Notes: a model not told the origin generated them from the letters alone. A stretch of DNA of 64,000 nucleotides from Streptomyces caelestis (GCF_014205255.1 NZ_JACHNE010000001.1:1798001-1862000); one strand, 5' to 3'; shown: positions 41,163 through 49,269, counted from the first letter of the stretch. A program made the numbers and translations.

Positions 41163-42196
41163 GCGGTCCCGGCATCTCCGTCGTGATCTGTGCGTACACC
41201 GAGGACCGCTGGGAGGACATCCTCGCGGCGGTCTCCTCGGTGCGGGCGCAGTCACGGCCCGCGCTGGAGACGCTGCTGGTCGTCGACCACAACCAGGCCC
41301 TGCTGGACCGTCTCGGCAAGGAGTACAAGGAAGCCGGTGACGTGCGGGTGCTCGCCAACGCGGGCCCCCGCGGCCTGTCCGCCGGCCGCAACACCGGCAT
41401 CGCGGCCGCCCGCGGCGAGGTCGTCGCCTTCCTCGACGACGACGCCGTGGCCGAGCGCGACTGGCTGCTGCACTTCGCCGAGGCGTACGCCGACCCGCGC
41501 GTGATGGCGGTCGGCGGGCGTACGGAGCCGGTCTGGGCGTCGGGGCGGCGGCCCGGCTGGTTCCCCGAGGAGTTCGACTGGGTGGTGGGCTGCACCTACC
41601 GCGGCCTGCCCCGCGGCCGGGTCCGGGTGCGCAACGTGCTCGGCGGCAACGCCTCGTTCCGCCGCAGCGCCTTCGACGCGGCGGGCGGCTTCGCCACCGG
41701 CATCGGCCGGGACGGCGACAAACGCCCGCTGGGCTGCGAGGAGACGGAGCTGTGCATCCGTCTCAGCCGGGCCCGGCCCGACGCGGTGCTGCTGATCGAC
41801 GACCGGGCGGTGATCCACCACCGGGTGCCCGAGGCCCGCGAGCACTTCCGCTACTTCCGCACGCGCACGTACGCCGAGGGCCTGTCCAAGGCCCTGGTGG
41901 CCCGGAGCGTCGGCGCCGACAAGGGACTGGAGTCCGAACGCCGGTACGCCACCCGGGTCCTGCCGGCCGGGGTGGCCCGGGGGCTGCGGGACGCCCTGCT
42001 GGCCCGGCCGGGCGGTGCCGGGCGGGCGGGGGCGATCGTCGCCGGGGTGCTGACGGCGGCGGGCGGATACGTGGTGGGCAGCGTGCGGGCCCGACGGGGC
42101 GGGACCACGTTCTCGGTGCCCGAACTCCCGGTGCCCGAGGCCGCGGGTCCGCGCGCACCCGCCGACGGAGCCGCGCTGGAAGGGGCGGGTCCGTGA
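41159..42196 (+). CDS. Glycosyltransferase family 2, TTG start
   Basis: This is a 345-residue GT2 enzyme. The N-terminal GT-A motifs are GISVVICAYTEDRWEDILAAVSSV, LLVVDHNQALLDRL and AAARGEVVAFLDDDAVAERDWL. The acceptor side has NVLGGNASFRRSAFDAAGGF and GCEETELCIRLSRARPD. A hydrophobic segment near residues 280-310 (GAIVAGVLTAAGGYVVGSV) may attach it to the membrane. The start is TTG 41159, because GGAGAGG lies just upstream and homology begins at once. It overlaps the first gene by TTGA and the deacetylase by GTGA, so all three are translated as one unit. Sugar and acceptor are unknown. Confidence 0.9.
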   Translation: MSGPGISVVICAYTEDRWEDILAAVSSVRAQSRPALETLLVVDHNQALLDRLGKEYKEAGDVRVLANAGPRGLSAGRNTGIAAARGEVVAFLDDDAVAERDWLLHFAEAYADPRVMAVGGRTEPVWASGRRPGWFPEEFDWVVGCTYRGLPRGRVRVRNVLGGNASFRRSAFDAAGGFATGIGRDGDKRPLGCEETELCIRLSRARPDAVLLIDDRAVIHHRVPEAREHFRYFRTRTYAEGLSKALVARSVGADKGLESERRYATRVLPAGVARGLRDALLARPGGAGRAGAIVAGVLTAAGGYVVGSVRARRGGTTFSVPELPVPEAAGPRAPADGAALEGAGP

Positions 42197-42993
42197 GTGA
42201 CGTACGCGTACCGATCCTCATGTACCACGCGGTCGCGACCGACCCGAACGACGCGACTCGTGCCCTGTCCGTGGCCCCCGAGGCGTTCGCCGAGCAGATG
42301 GCGGTGCTCGCGGACCGGGGGCTCACCCCCGTCACCACCGCCGAGCTGGCGACGTGCTGGCGCTCCGGCCGCGCGCTGCCCGAGCGGCCGGTCCTCATCA
42401 CGTTCGACGACGGTTACGAGGGCGTGCACCGGCATGCCCTGCCCGTGCTCGCCAAGCACGGCTTCCCGGCCACCCTGTTCGTCTCGACCGGGTGGATCCA
42501 GGGTCCGTACGACACCGGCGGCGGCCTGGACACCATGCTGGACTGGGACCAGGTACGCGAGCTGGCGTCGGCGGGCGTCGAGATCGGCGGGCACAGCCAC
42601 AGCCATCCGCAGCTCGACCAGGTCTCCGATGCCACGCTGCGGTTCGAGCTGATCCACTGCAAGGAGATCCTCGCGGACCAACTGGGCACCGTACCGGCCT
42701 CGTTCGCCTATCCCTACGGCTACTCCAGCCGCCGGGTCCGGCAGGCGGTGCGGGAGACGGGGTACGCCCAGGCGCTCGCCGTCGGCAACGGCCTCGCGCG
42801 CCGGGCGCAGGGGCCGTACGCCCTGCGGCGCGTGACGGTGCGCCGCGGCACGGGCACCGACGAGTTCGAGCGGCTGATCGAAGGCCGTGCGATCGCCCGT
42901 ACGTTCGCCAGGGACCGTGCCCTGACCAAGGGGTACGCCGTGGTCCGCAGGACACGCCAGGCACGCCGGCTGGTCTCCCGCCTCGGAGCCTGA
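42193..42993 (+). CDS. Polysaccharide deacetylase family protein
   Basis: This is a 266-residue NodB-fold carbohydrate esterase (CE4). Motif 1 is VLITFDDGYEGV with the catalytic Asp pair. The zinc motif is GVEIGGHSHSHPQLD (HxxxH type). A late strand FAYPYGYSSRRVRQAV forms the substrate groove. It begins PILMYHAVA, typical of the group. No signal peptide is seen, and it may act at the membrane on a lipid-linked glycan made by the two upstream transferases. GTG 42193 overlaps the second transferase stop. A hairpin 16 bases after the stop ends the operon. Confidence 0.92.
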   Translation: MSDVRVPILMYHAVATDPNDATRALSVAPEAFAEQMAVLADRGLTPVTTAELATCWRSGRALPERPVLITFDDGYEGVHRHALPVLAKHGFPATLFVSTGWIQGPYDTGGGLDTMLDWDQVRELASAGVEIGGHSHSHPQLDQVSDATLRFELIHCKEILADQLGTVPASFAYPYGYSSRRVRQAVRETGYAQALAVGNGLARRAQGPYALRRVTVRRGTGTDEFERLIEGRAIARTFARDRALTKGYAVVRRTRQARRLVSRLGA

Positions 42994-43009
42994 CCCGCAC
43001 CTGGGAAAA

Positions 43010-43046
43010 CGCCGCGTGCGCACCGGGAAACCGGGTGCACGCGGCG
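43010..43046 (+). terminator. Terminator of the glycosyltransferase/deacetylase operon
   Basis: CGCCGCGTGC pairs with GCACGCGGCG, a perfect 10-bp stem extended inward by ACC/GGT with a small bulge. It sits between the deacetylase stop and the AAA ATPase start. Confidence 0.7.
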
Positions 43047-43069
43047 CGCTCGTGCCGGATCATGGCGGC

Positions 43070-44164
43070 ATGTCTGGAAACCCGCACGAGGCGCTGCCGA
43101 TCCGGCTCAACGTCGACGACTCCGACTCCCCGTCCGATGTCGTCGACGCGCTGTTCCTCGGCCGTTTCGCGACGGGCGAGCAGCCGTACTCCCACGCGGT
43201 GAACATCGACCGCGTACGGTCCGGGGCGACGCTGATGCCGTCCGGTGCCCGCGTGCTGCGCGTCGCCCGGGACGACGACCGCAGCGCGACGCTCGCGGAG
43301 GGCGACGGCTGGACGCTGCTGATCTCCCGCTGGAACCGGGGCGCCGACGTCACGGTGACGGCGACCAGCGCGGAGCTGGCGAAGAAGGTCCTCGACCAGG
43401 CCACGGACGGCGCGGCGGACGAACCCGAACCTCAGCCGGAGAACGTCACGATGGGCTTCTGGTACGTCTCCCCGCGCCGCGGCCCGCACCGCACCACACG
43501 CCAGATCGCGGCGGGTACCTGGGACGAGATCCGGCCCAACTACACAGCGCCGGTGGCGGACGCGATGGACCGCCTGATGAAGACGACCCCCGAGGACATC
43601 TCGGGCCGGCTCCTCCTGCTGCACGGCCCGCCGGGGACCGGCAAGACGTCGGCGCTGCGCACCCTCGCCCGTTCCTGGCGCGACTGGTGCCAGGTGGACT
43701 GCGTCCTGGACCCGGAGCGGCTGTTCAGTGACGTCGGCTATCTGATGGACATCGCGATCGGCGAGGAGGACGCGGCGGGCAAGGGCCGCTGGCGGCTGCT
43801 GCTCCTGGAGGACTGCGACGAGCTGATCCGCGGCGAGGCCAAGCACACGGCGGGCCAGGCGCTGTCGCGGCTGCTGAACCTGACGGACGGACTGCTCGGC
43901 CAGGGCCGCAACGTCCTGGTCGGGGTCACGACCAACGAGGACCTGGAGCGCCTGCACCCCGCCGTCGTCCGGCCCGGCCGCTGCCTCGCCCGGATCGAGG
44001 TGGGCCCGCTGACCCGCCGGGAGGCGGTGAGCTGGCTGGGCCGCGAGGACGGCGTCGGCCGCGAGGGCGCGACCCTCGCCGAGCTGTTCGCGCTGCGCCG
44101 GGGCACGTCCCCGACGGCCCTGCCGGAGCCGCGCGGGGACGCCGACGCGGGGCTGTATCTGTAG
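43070..44164 (+). CDS. AAA family ATPase with DUF5925-type N-terminal domain
   Basis: This is a 364-residue protein. The N-terminal 130 residues form a domain (SPSDVVDALFLGRFATGEQPYSHAVNIDRVRSGATLMP) that I associate with DUF5925 of actinobacteria. The AAA module follows: Walker A LLLHGPPGTGKTSALR at about 182-197, Walker B RWRLLLLEDCDELI, a sensor-1 Asn in LVGVTTNEDLERLHPA, and an Arg finger in VVRPGRCLARIEV. The short lid domain ends near residue 350. ATG 43070 was chosen at the domain start. No substrate or partner gene is adjacent. It is followed at 33 bp by the DUF72 gene. Confidence 0.88.
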   Translation: MSGNPHEALPIRLNVDDSDSPSDVVDALFLGRFATGEQPYSHAVNIDRVRSGATLMPSGARVLRVARDDDRSATLAEGDGWTLLISRWNRGADVTVTATSAELAKKVLDQATDGAADEPEPQPENVTMGFWYVSPRRGPHRTTRQIAAGTWDEIRPNYTAPVADAMDRLMKTTPEDISGRLLLLHGPPGTGKTSALRTLARSWRDWCQVDCVLDPERLFSDVGYLMDIAIGEEDAAGKGRWRLLLLEDCDELIRGEAKHTAGQALSRLLNLTDGLLGQGRNVLVGVTTNEDLERLHPAVVRPGRCLARIEVGPLTRREAVSWLGREDGVGREGATLAELFALRRGTSPTALPEPRGDADAGLYL

Positions 44165-44197
44165 GAGGTCCGAGCGGGCCGGTGTTTTGATGGGGCT

Positions 44198-44971
44198 ATG
44201 ACCCTGTTCGTCGGCACGTCCGGATGGCAGTACAAGGACTGGCGAGACGTCCTCTACCCGTCCGGGCTGCCGATGCGGCTCTGGCTGGAGGAGTACGCGG
44301 GGCACTTCGCCACCGTCGAGATCAACAACGCCTTCTACCGGCTGCCGGCCCGGGAGACGTTCGAGGACTGGCGCCGTCGGGCGCCCGCGGACTTCGTGGT
44401 CGCGGTCAAGGCGAGCCGCTATCTGACCCACATCAAGCGACTCAAGGACCCCGAGGAGCCGGTCGGCCGCCTGATGAGCCACGCGGCGGGCCTGGGTGAC
44501 CGGCTCGGGCCGGTCCTGCTCCAGCTCCCGCCCACCCTGCGCGCCGACCCGGGCCTTCTGGACGCCTGCCTCGCCTGCTTCCCCGCCGCGACCCGGGTCG
44601 CGGTCGAGCCCCGCCACGACTCCTGGTGGACACCGGAGGTCCGCGCGGTCCTCGAGTCCCGGCACGCGGCCCTGTGCTGGGCCGACGTCCTGGCCCGCCC
44701 CGCGACCCCGCTGTGGCGCACCACCGACTGGGGCTACGTGCGCTTCCACCAGGGCCGCGCCCGGCCCTGGCCGCACTACGGCCGCCGCTCCCTCGCCACC
44801 TGGCTCGACCGCGTCGCCACGACCTGGCCCGACGGCGAGGACGTCTACGCGTACTTCAACAACGACCCGGGGGGTGCGGCGGTGGCGGACGCGATGACGT
44901 TCGCGCGGCTGGGGAGATCGGCGGGCCTGGAGATCACACGGACACCTCAGCGTCCGACGCGGGCCGGCTGA
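44198..44971 (+). CDS. DUF72 family protein
   Basis: This is a 257-residue TIM-barrel-like protein of the DUF72 (YecE) family. Signatures are LFVGTSGWQYKDWRDVLYP at the start, FATVEINNAFYRLPARETFEDWR, ADFVVAVKASRYLTHIKRL and the C-terminal EDVYAYFNNDPGGAAVADAMTF. It is cytoplasmic, of normal length, and biochemically uncharacterised as far as I know. It lies 33 bp after the AAA ATPase gene in the same direction and may be co-transcribed. It is convergent with the small GntR gene. Confidence 0.92.
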   Translation: MTLFVGTSGWQYKDWRDVLYPSGLPMRLWLEEYAGHFATVEINNAFYRLPARETFEDWRRRAPADFVVAVKASRYLTHIKRLKDPEEPVGRLMSHAAGLGDRLGPVLLQLPPTLRADPGLLDACLACFPAATRVAVEPRHDSWWTPEVRAVLESRHAALCWADVLARPATPLWRTTDWGYVRFHQGRARPWPHYGRRSLATWLDRVATTWPDGEDVYAYFNNDPGGAAVADAMTFARLGRSAGLEITRTPQRPTRAG

Positions 44972-44979
44972 GCGACGCC

Positions 44980-45348
44980 CTACTCCCCGTAAGCCGCCCG
45001 CAGGGCATCCCGTACGGCGGCGAGCGCGGCGTCCTGCCCCTGCCCGAGCCTGCGAGCCCGCTCCGCATACGCCTGGGCGGCGACCGCCAGCTCCCGGTCC
45101 GCGGCCGAGCCGGCGGCGGCCACGAACGTGCCGTGACGCCCGCGTGTCTCGATCACGCCGTCCGCCTCCAGCGCCCGGTACGCCTTGGCGACCGTGTTCG
45201 CGGCGAGCCCCAGCGACTCGGCCAGCCCCCGCACGGTCGGCAGCCGGTACCCCACCGGCAGCTCCCCCGACCGCGCCTGCTCGGAGATCCGCGCCCGCAC
45301 CTGCTCGTACGGCGGGGCACTGTCGTCGATGTCGATCTTCAAGGTCAC
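44980..45348 (-). CDS. Small GntR regulator (YtrA subfamily)
   Basis: This is a 122-residue GntR protein with almost only the DNA-binding domain: PPYEQVRARISEQARSGELPVGYRLPTVRGLAESLGLAANTVAKAYRALEADGVIETRGRHGTFV. A short helical tail of about 45 residues follows, as in YtrA-type regulators. GTG 45348 has no ribosome site, but GACAAT ends six bases upstream, suggesting a leaderless mRNA. YtrA-type proteins often control adjacent ABC transporter genes, but none is adjacent here. Confidence 0.88.
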   Translation of the reverse strand: MTLKIDIDDSAPPYEQVRARISEQARSGELPVGYRLPTVRGLAESLGLAANTVAKAYRALEADGVIETRGRHGTFVAAAGSAADRELAVAAQAYAERARRLGQGQDAALAAVRDALRAAYGE

Positions 45349-45419
45349 AGGCCGATTGTCCCGTACCCGGCGGAAAATGGGAGGCACCCCGGGTGCGCCC
45401 CCACGTAACGTGCGCCTCC

Positions 45420-46346
45420 ATGACCATGATCGTGCGCGACCTGCGACCCGACGTCCGAGCCGACGCCGAGGGGTTCTCCCAGACCCGCCGCCTCGCCCTG
45501 CCGTACATGCTGTCCACCCCCGAGTCCGTGGTGCACACCCTGACCCACGCCCATCCGGACGCCCACTTCGGGCAGCTCGTCGCCGAGGAGGACGGCGAGA
45601 TCGTCGGCACGGCCCAGATCAGCGTCGCCCACGGCAGCCCGGAGCCCGGCCAGGGCTCCGCCAACATCTACGTACGCCCCGACCGCAGGCACCGCGGCGC
45701 CGGTTCGCTCCTGCTGCGCACCGCCGAGGAGCGTCTGGCGGGCCTGGGCGTGCGGAAGCTGTTCGCCTGGGTGCTGGAGGAGCCGGAGAATCTCGCCTTC
45801 GCCGAGCGGCACGGCTTCCGGGCCAGCCGTTCCGCCTACTTCATGCGCCTGGACCTGGCGGCCGGCACGCTGCCGCCCCGCGAGGCCCCGCCCGCCGGCG
45901 TCGAGCTGCGCACGGCCGCCGACTTCGCGGACGACCCGCGCCCGATGTTCGACCTGGACGCCGAGACGGCGTCGGACGAACCGAGCGACATCGACACCGA
46001 GTTCACGGACTACGAGGCCTGGCTGGAGGAGAACTGGAAGCACCCGCTCCTCGACCGCGAGCTGACCACGGTCGCGGTCGTCGACGGCCGCCCCGCCGCC
46101 TTCAGCGTGGCGCACACTGACGGCAGCCGCTACGGGACCGCCATGACCGGCACCGCCCGGGCGTTCCGCGGCCGGGGCCTGGCGAAGCTCGCCAAGAACG
46201 ACTCCCTGCACCGGGCCCGTGCCGCGGGGTACACGGAGGCGTTCACCGGCAACGACACCGGCAACGAGCCGATGATCGCCATCAACAAGTGGTTCGGCTA
46301 CGAGATCTGCGCGAAGGAAGTGCGCCATGTCCGTGAAATCGGCTGA
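45420..46346 (+). CDS. GNAT N-acetyltransferase, tandem domains
   Basis: This is a 308-residue protein with two GNAT folds. The first has the acetyl-CoA motif ANIYVRPDRRHRGAGSLLLRTAEERLAGLG at about residues 80-110. The second has TGTARAFRGRGLAKLAKNDSLHRARAAGYTEAFTGNDTGNEPMIAINKWFGYE, which matches mycothiol-synthase-like tandem acetyltransferases. The substrate is not known. ATG 45420 (or 45426) opens it. The last 20 bases overlap the DUF402 gene, so the two are probably co-expressed. Confidence 0.9.
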   Translation: MTMIVRDLRPDVRADAEGFSQTRRLALPYMLSTPESVVHTLTHAHPDAHFGQLVAEEDGEIVGTAQISVAHGSPEPGQGSANIYVRPDRRHRGAGSLLLRTAEERLAGLGVRKLFAWVLEEPENLAFAERHGFRASRSAYFMRLDLAAGTLPPREAPPAGVELRTAADFADDPRPMFDLDAETASDEPSDIDTEFTDYEAWLEENWKHPLLDRELTTVAVVDGRPAAFSVAHTDGSRYGTAMTGTARAFRGRGLAKLAKNDSLHRARAAGYTEAFTGNDTGNEPMIAINKWFGYEICAKEVRHVREIG

Positions 46347-46827
46347 CCGGCCCGGGCAGCTGGACGTCGTGCTCGTCAAGGCGGGCCGTACGAAGATCCG
46401 CTACACCGGCGAGCTCCTGACGGACGACGGCACCCGCGTCGCGGTCCGCGCCCCGTGGGCGGGCGGCGGCGTCCGCGACTTCGGCTTCGTCCGCTTCGAG
46501 CCCGGGGACGTCTTCACCGAGTACTACTGGCGTGACCGCTGGTACGCGGTGAAGGAGGTCCGCTCGGCCACGGGCGCGCTGAAGGGCTGGTACTGCGACA
46601 TCACCCGCCCCGCCTCGCGCACCGGCCCGGAGCTGGTCGTGGAGGACCTCGATTTGGACCTGTGGGTCTCCGCGGACGGCACGGACGTACGGCGCCTGGA
46701 CGAGGACGAGTTCGCCGACAGCGGCCTCGCCGAGCGGGACTCCGAGGCAGCGGCCGCCGCGCTCGCCGCGCTCGACGAACTGGAGTCACTGGCCCGCGGC
46801 GGCGGCCTCACCGCCCTCCTGGTTTGA
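46327..46827 (+). CDS. DUF402 family protein
   Basis: This is a 166-residue protein. The DUF402 core comprises FVRFEPGDVFTEYYWRDRWYAVKEVR, GWYCDITRPASRTGPELVVEDLDLDLWVSADGTDVRRLDEDEF. Characterised members of this fold (NtdP-like) hydrolyse nucleoside di- and triphosphates with divalent metals, and several acidic residues fit that. The start overlaps the acetyltransferase end by 20 bases. The gene end overlaps the end of the convergent methyltransferase gene by about 40 bases. Confidence 0.88.
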   Translation: MSVKSADRPGQLDVVLVKAGRTKIRYTGELLTDDGTRVAVRAPWAGGGVRDFGFVRFEPGDVFTEYYWRDRWYAVKEVRSATGALKGWYCDITRPASRTGPELVVEDLDLDLWVSADGTDVRRLDEDEFADSGLAERDSEAAAAALAALDELESLARGGGLTALLV

Positions 46828-47457
46828 AGCCCCGCTCACGGCCACCACCGCGTACCGCTCGTCCGTCACCTCCCCGCCCCACAGCAGCGGATCGCCGGAC
46901 AGCCGCTCCACGCTCACCTGCCCGGCGACCGGCGCGAGGAGGCCGATGAGCCGCTCCGCCGGTATCCCGACCGGCGCGGCCGTCCCCCACACCCCCTCGA
47001 CCAGCACGAGCCGCCCTCCCGGCCGCAGCAGCCCGGCCCAGTGCCGCAGGGCGCGACCGGGGTCGGGCAGGGCCCACAGGACATGCCGGACCAGCACGGC
47101 GTCGAAGCGCTGCTCCCCGACCGGCGGTGCCGCCGCGTCACCGATGACGAACATCGCGTCACGCCCGGTCAGCTTCTGCCGGGCGAGCGTCACCATCGCC
47201 GGAGAGAGATCCACGCCCGTCACCCGGTGCCCCTGCTCGGACGCGAGGAGCGACAGACTGCCGGTGCCGCAGCCGAGATCGAGGACGTCGCCGGCCCGCC
47301 CGGGCAGCCAGGAGCGCAGCCGCGCGGCCCAGGCCCGGCGCACCTCCGGGTCGCGCAGCCCGTGGTCCGGCTCCTCGTCGAAGCCGGCGGCCCGCGCGTC
47401 CCAGTCCACGTCAGCGCCGGTGTTCACCGAGGTCGTGCCGTCACTGTCGTTCACCAT
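46786..47457 (-). CDS. Class I SAM-dependent methyltransferase
   Basis: This is a 223-residue methyltransferase with a UbiE/type-11 core: motif I DVLDLGCGTGSLSLLASEQG, acidic end of strand 2 VTGVDLSPAMVTLARQKL, motif II FDAVLVRHVLWALPDP and motif III LLRPGGRLVLVEGVW. Substrate unknown. ATG 47457 fits the family length. The frame continues upstream to 47712, but that part would cross the direct repeats at 47468-47513 and a small divergent gene. These direct repeats lie 10 bases before the start and may control it. Confidence 0.9.
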   Translation of the reverse strand: MVNDSDGTTSVNTGADVDWDARAAGFDEEPDHGLRDPEVRRAWAARLRSWLPGRAGDVLDLGCGTGSLSLLASEQGHRVTGVDLSPAMVTLARQKLTGRDAMFVIGDAAAPPVGEQRFDAVLVRHVLWALPDPGRALRHWAGLLRPGGRLVLVEGVWGTAAPVGIPAERLIGLLAPVAGQVSVERLSGDPLLWGGEVTDERYAVVAVSGASNQEGGEAAAAGQ

Positions 47458-47467
47458 GCGCCCAAGA

Positions 47468-47513
47468 GTGACACCCGCCACTGACACTCGAATCGTGACA
47501 GCCGCCACTGACA
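47468..47513. promoter_or_regulatory. Pair of 19-bp direct repeats upstream of the methyltransferase
   Basis: GTGACACCCGCCACTGACA (47468-47486) recurs with a single change at 47495-47513, 27 bases apart. Both lie in the intergenic region between the methyltransferase and the small divergent gene, where operators would be expected. Confidence 0.6.
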
Positions 47514-47524
47514 GACCAGGAGCA

Positions 47525-47560
47525 ATGAGGAACTCTCCCCCGAAAGGTCTACCTCCGTGA
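47525..47560 (+). CDS. Possible 11-residue leader peptide
   Basis: ATG 47525 follows AGGAG at four bases and opens a short frame MRNSPPKGLPP that ends 36 bases before the small basic gene. It could be a leader peptide, but the sequence alone cannot distinguish that from chance. Confidence 0.25.
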   Translation: MRNSPPKGLPP

Positions 47561-47596
47561 GAACGCGGAACCCGGTAGCCCCTTAAGGAGGCAGCC

Positions 47597-47731
47597 ATGC
47601 GCCGTGTGACCGTGCAGAAGCCCCTGAAGAAGACGGACGTCCGCCGGGCCCGCGAGGAGGCCGACGAGCGCCCCGCGGGACGCCCGGAAGTCCGCAAGGA
47701 CATCGCACGCACGTGGTGGCCGGACGCCTGA
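47597..47731 (+). CDS. 44-residue basic protein
   Basis: A small gene with a textbook AAGGAGG ribosome site seven bases before ATG 47597. The product, of 44 residues, is very basic and charged, begins MRRVTVQKPLKKTDVRR and ends DIARTWWPDA. It has no membrane helix or Cys. The strong ribosome site and codon bias (GC-rich third positions) argue that it is real. I recall similar short proteins in other streptomycetes, without known role. Confidence 0.65.
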   Translation: MRRVTVQKPLKKTDVRRAREEADERPAGRPEVRKDIARTWWPDA

Positions 47732-47775
47732 GCGGCCGGTACCGATCATGAGACCCGGTCAGTGCTGGGACCCGG

Positions 47776-48225
47776 TCAGAGCAGCCGCTTGCGGTAGTGG
47801 ACGCGGTCGTAGGGCCCGTCCAGTCGTCGCTCCACCAGCTCATAGCCGTACTTCGGGTAGATCTTCTGGTTCTCCCACATCAGCGCGTTCGTGTAGAGCC
47901 TGATCTCGGGCAGCGCCAGCGCACGCGCGTGCGCGTCCACGAACCGCAGCAGCCGTCGCCCCACTCCCCCGCCGCGCGCGGTGGGGTGGACGGCGATGAT
48001 GTCGAGGAAGAGGTGGTCCTCGAACGCCTCGACCACGACGAGGCCGGTGACGGGCTCGCCCGTCACGAACACCTTGCCCGCGGCCACGTTCGCCGCGTGG
48101 TCCTCCTCCATGGGCTGCGGCACCCGTCCGATGCGCTCGATGTACGGGCGGAAGGCCGCGTCGATCACGCCCTCGACGACCGGTACGTCGGCGGCACCGG
48201 CCGGCCGGATCTCCTCGTCTGCCAT
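47776..48225 (-). CDS. GNAT family N-acetyltransferase
   Basis: This is a 149-residue single-domain acetyltransferase. N-terminal strand IRPAGAADVPVVEGVIDAAF, core strand VVVEAFEDHLFLDIIAVHPTARGGGVGRRLLRFVDAHARALALPEIRLYTNALMWENQKIYPKYGYELVERR, with the acetyl-CoA loop ARGGGVGRRLL. The NALMWENQKIY motif and a Pro-rich PQPMEEDHAA loop mark a family that often acts on small amines. ATG 48225. Substrate unknown. Confidence 0.9.
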   Translation of the reverse strand: MADEEIRPAGAADVPVVEGVIDAAFRPYIERIGRVPQPMEEDHAANVAAGKVFVTGEPVTGLVVVEAFEDHLFLDIIAVHPTARGGGVGRRLLRFVDAHARALALPEIRLYTNALMWENQKIYPKYGYELVERRLDGPYDRVHYRKRLL

Positions 48226-48339
48226 GCCGTGACGGTACCTACCCGATGCCGGTCTGAGCACTTCCTTACTGGCCCTGTGCACTTTTTGCCGGGTGCCGTG
48301 TCACCGGAGGCGGCTTGTTGCTGATCGCGGTTCGGGGTA

Positions 48340-48867
48340 TCAGCGGGGCGTCCGGCGCATCAGGTCGAGGTAACCGCCACGGGCCCAGATCTCTCCCTGA
48401 AATCGGGCGGGTGACATGACCTCCGCTCTGTTTCCGCGGCGCCAGACCACATCGCAGCGATAGCAGTACCAGGCGTCCCTCCAGAGGGGATACGCCAGGG
48501 CCGCGCCTGCGTGGATCTGTCTGCGGGTCCGTCTGGTCCGCAGGCCCGCCAGTACGAGCACGAGTACGTCGACACCCGCCGGCACCAGCCAGATGAGAGG
48601 GCCGATGAGCGCGAAGACGGCGAACCAGGGCAGGGTCGCCGCGGCCACGATCCCGACGCCCGGCGCCCCGGGAGGCTCAGGAGCGAGCGCGAGCCGCCCG
48701 GCGAGCGGGGCGTATGCGGGGCCGCCCTCCCGCCGTTGCTCTCGCGGTATCCGGCCCTCGTCGACGATGCGGAGCACCGAGTGCGTCCAGTCGCCCCCGC
48801 AGCGCGGGCACAGCGACATCCCGGGGACCCGTCGACTGCTGCTCCGGCCAGGCGGATCCGGGCCCAT
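48340..48867 (-). CDS. Membrane protein with N-terminal zinc-ribbon pair
   Basis: This is a 175-residue hypothetical protein. CPRCGGDW near the start and CYRCDVVW near the end give two CxxC pairs that could form one zinc site. Between them are two membrane helices (about 75-95 and 98-118, PWFAVFALIGPLIWLVPAGVDVLVLVLAG), then a basic loop RTRRTRRQIH. ATG 48867 has GGGAGG nearby; ATG 48819 is a shorter alternative. I do not recognise the family. Several streptomycete proteins with similar layout have no assigned role. Confidence 0.6.
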   Translation of the reverse strand: MGPDPPGRSSSRRVPGMSLCPRCGGDWTHSVLRIVDEGRIPREQRREGGPAYAPLAGRLALAPEPPGAPGVGIVAAATLPWFAVFALIGPLIWLVPAGVDVLVLVLAGLRTRRTRRQIHAGAALAYPLWRDAWYCYRCDVVWRRGNRAEVMSPARFQGEIWARGGYLDLMRRTPR

Positions 48868-48987
48868 CCCCACCTCCCGTGCACATACGGGCTTCATCGA
48901 GCCGTTCCTGGAAGGGAGTTGCCCGGCGCGCGTTTGCCGGAACCGGACTTCGAAGCAGAGGCGAGGAAGGTACGGCGATCGTCGTAG

Positions 48988-49260
48988 GCGCCCTCGGCCG
49001 AGCCGGCCGCGGCCCCGGAGAGTCCTGGCCCGGACCGGCCCACAGAGGCCGAAGCCGCCCCGAACCAGCCCACGCAGGCCGAGGCCGCTCCCAACCAGCC
49101 GAAGGCGGCCGGTGCCACGGAGAACCTCGCCGAGACAGGCGGCGACAGCAGCACCCGGTACCCCGCGATCGGCGGCGCGGCCGCGCTGGCGCTCGGCTCG
49201 TCGGCCCTGTTCCTGGCGGCCCGGCGCCGGACGGTGAGCGGCAGTCGCCGCGGCCGCTGA
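48988..49260 (+). pseudogene. Remnant of a sortase-anchored surface protein (LAETG sorting signal)
   Basis: This open segment, following an in-frame TAG at 48985-48987, has no ATG, GTG or TTG. It encodes a Pro/Ala repeat (AEAAPNQPTQ then AEAAPNQPKA), the sorting signal NLAETGGDS, a hydrophobic stretch PAIGGAAALALGSSALFLAA and a basic tail RRRTVSGSRRGR. LAxTG is the type recognised by class E sortases of Streptomyces. Signal peptide and functional domain are absent, and the upstream region is occupied by the opposite-strand membrane protein. It looks like the orphan 3' end of a deleted gene. Confidence 0.65.
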
Positions 49261-49269
49261 CCCAGGACT

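Noticed and set aside
42398..45667. A 1089-codon minus-strand frame across the deacetylase, AAA and DUF72 genes
   Set aside because: It covers several clear plus-strand genes and has no ribosome site or recognisable domain.
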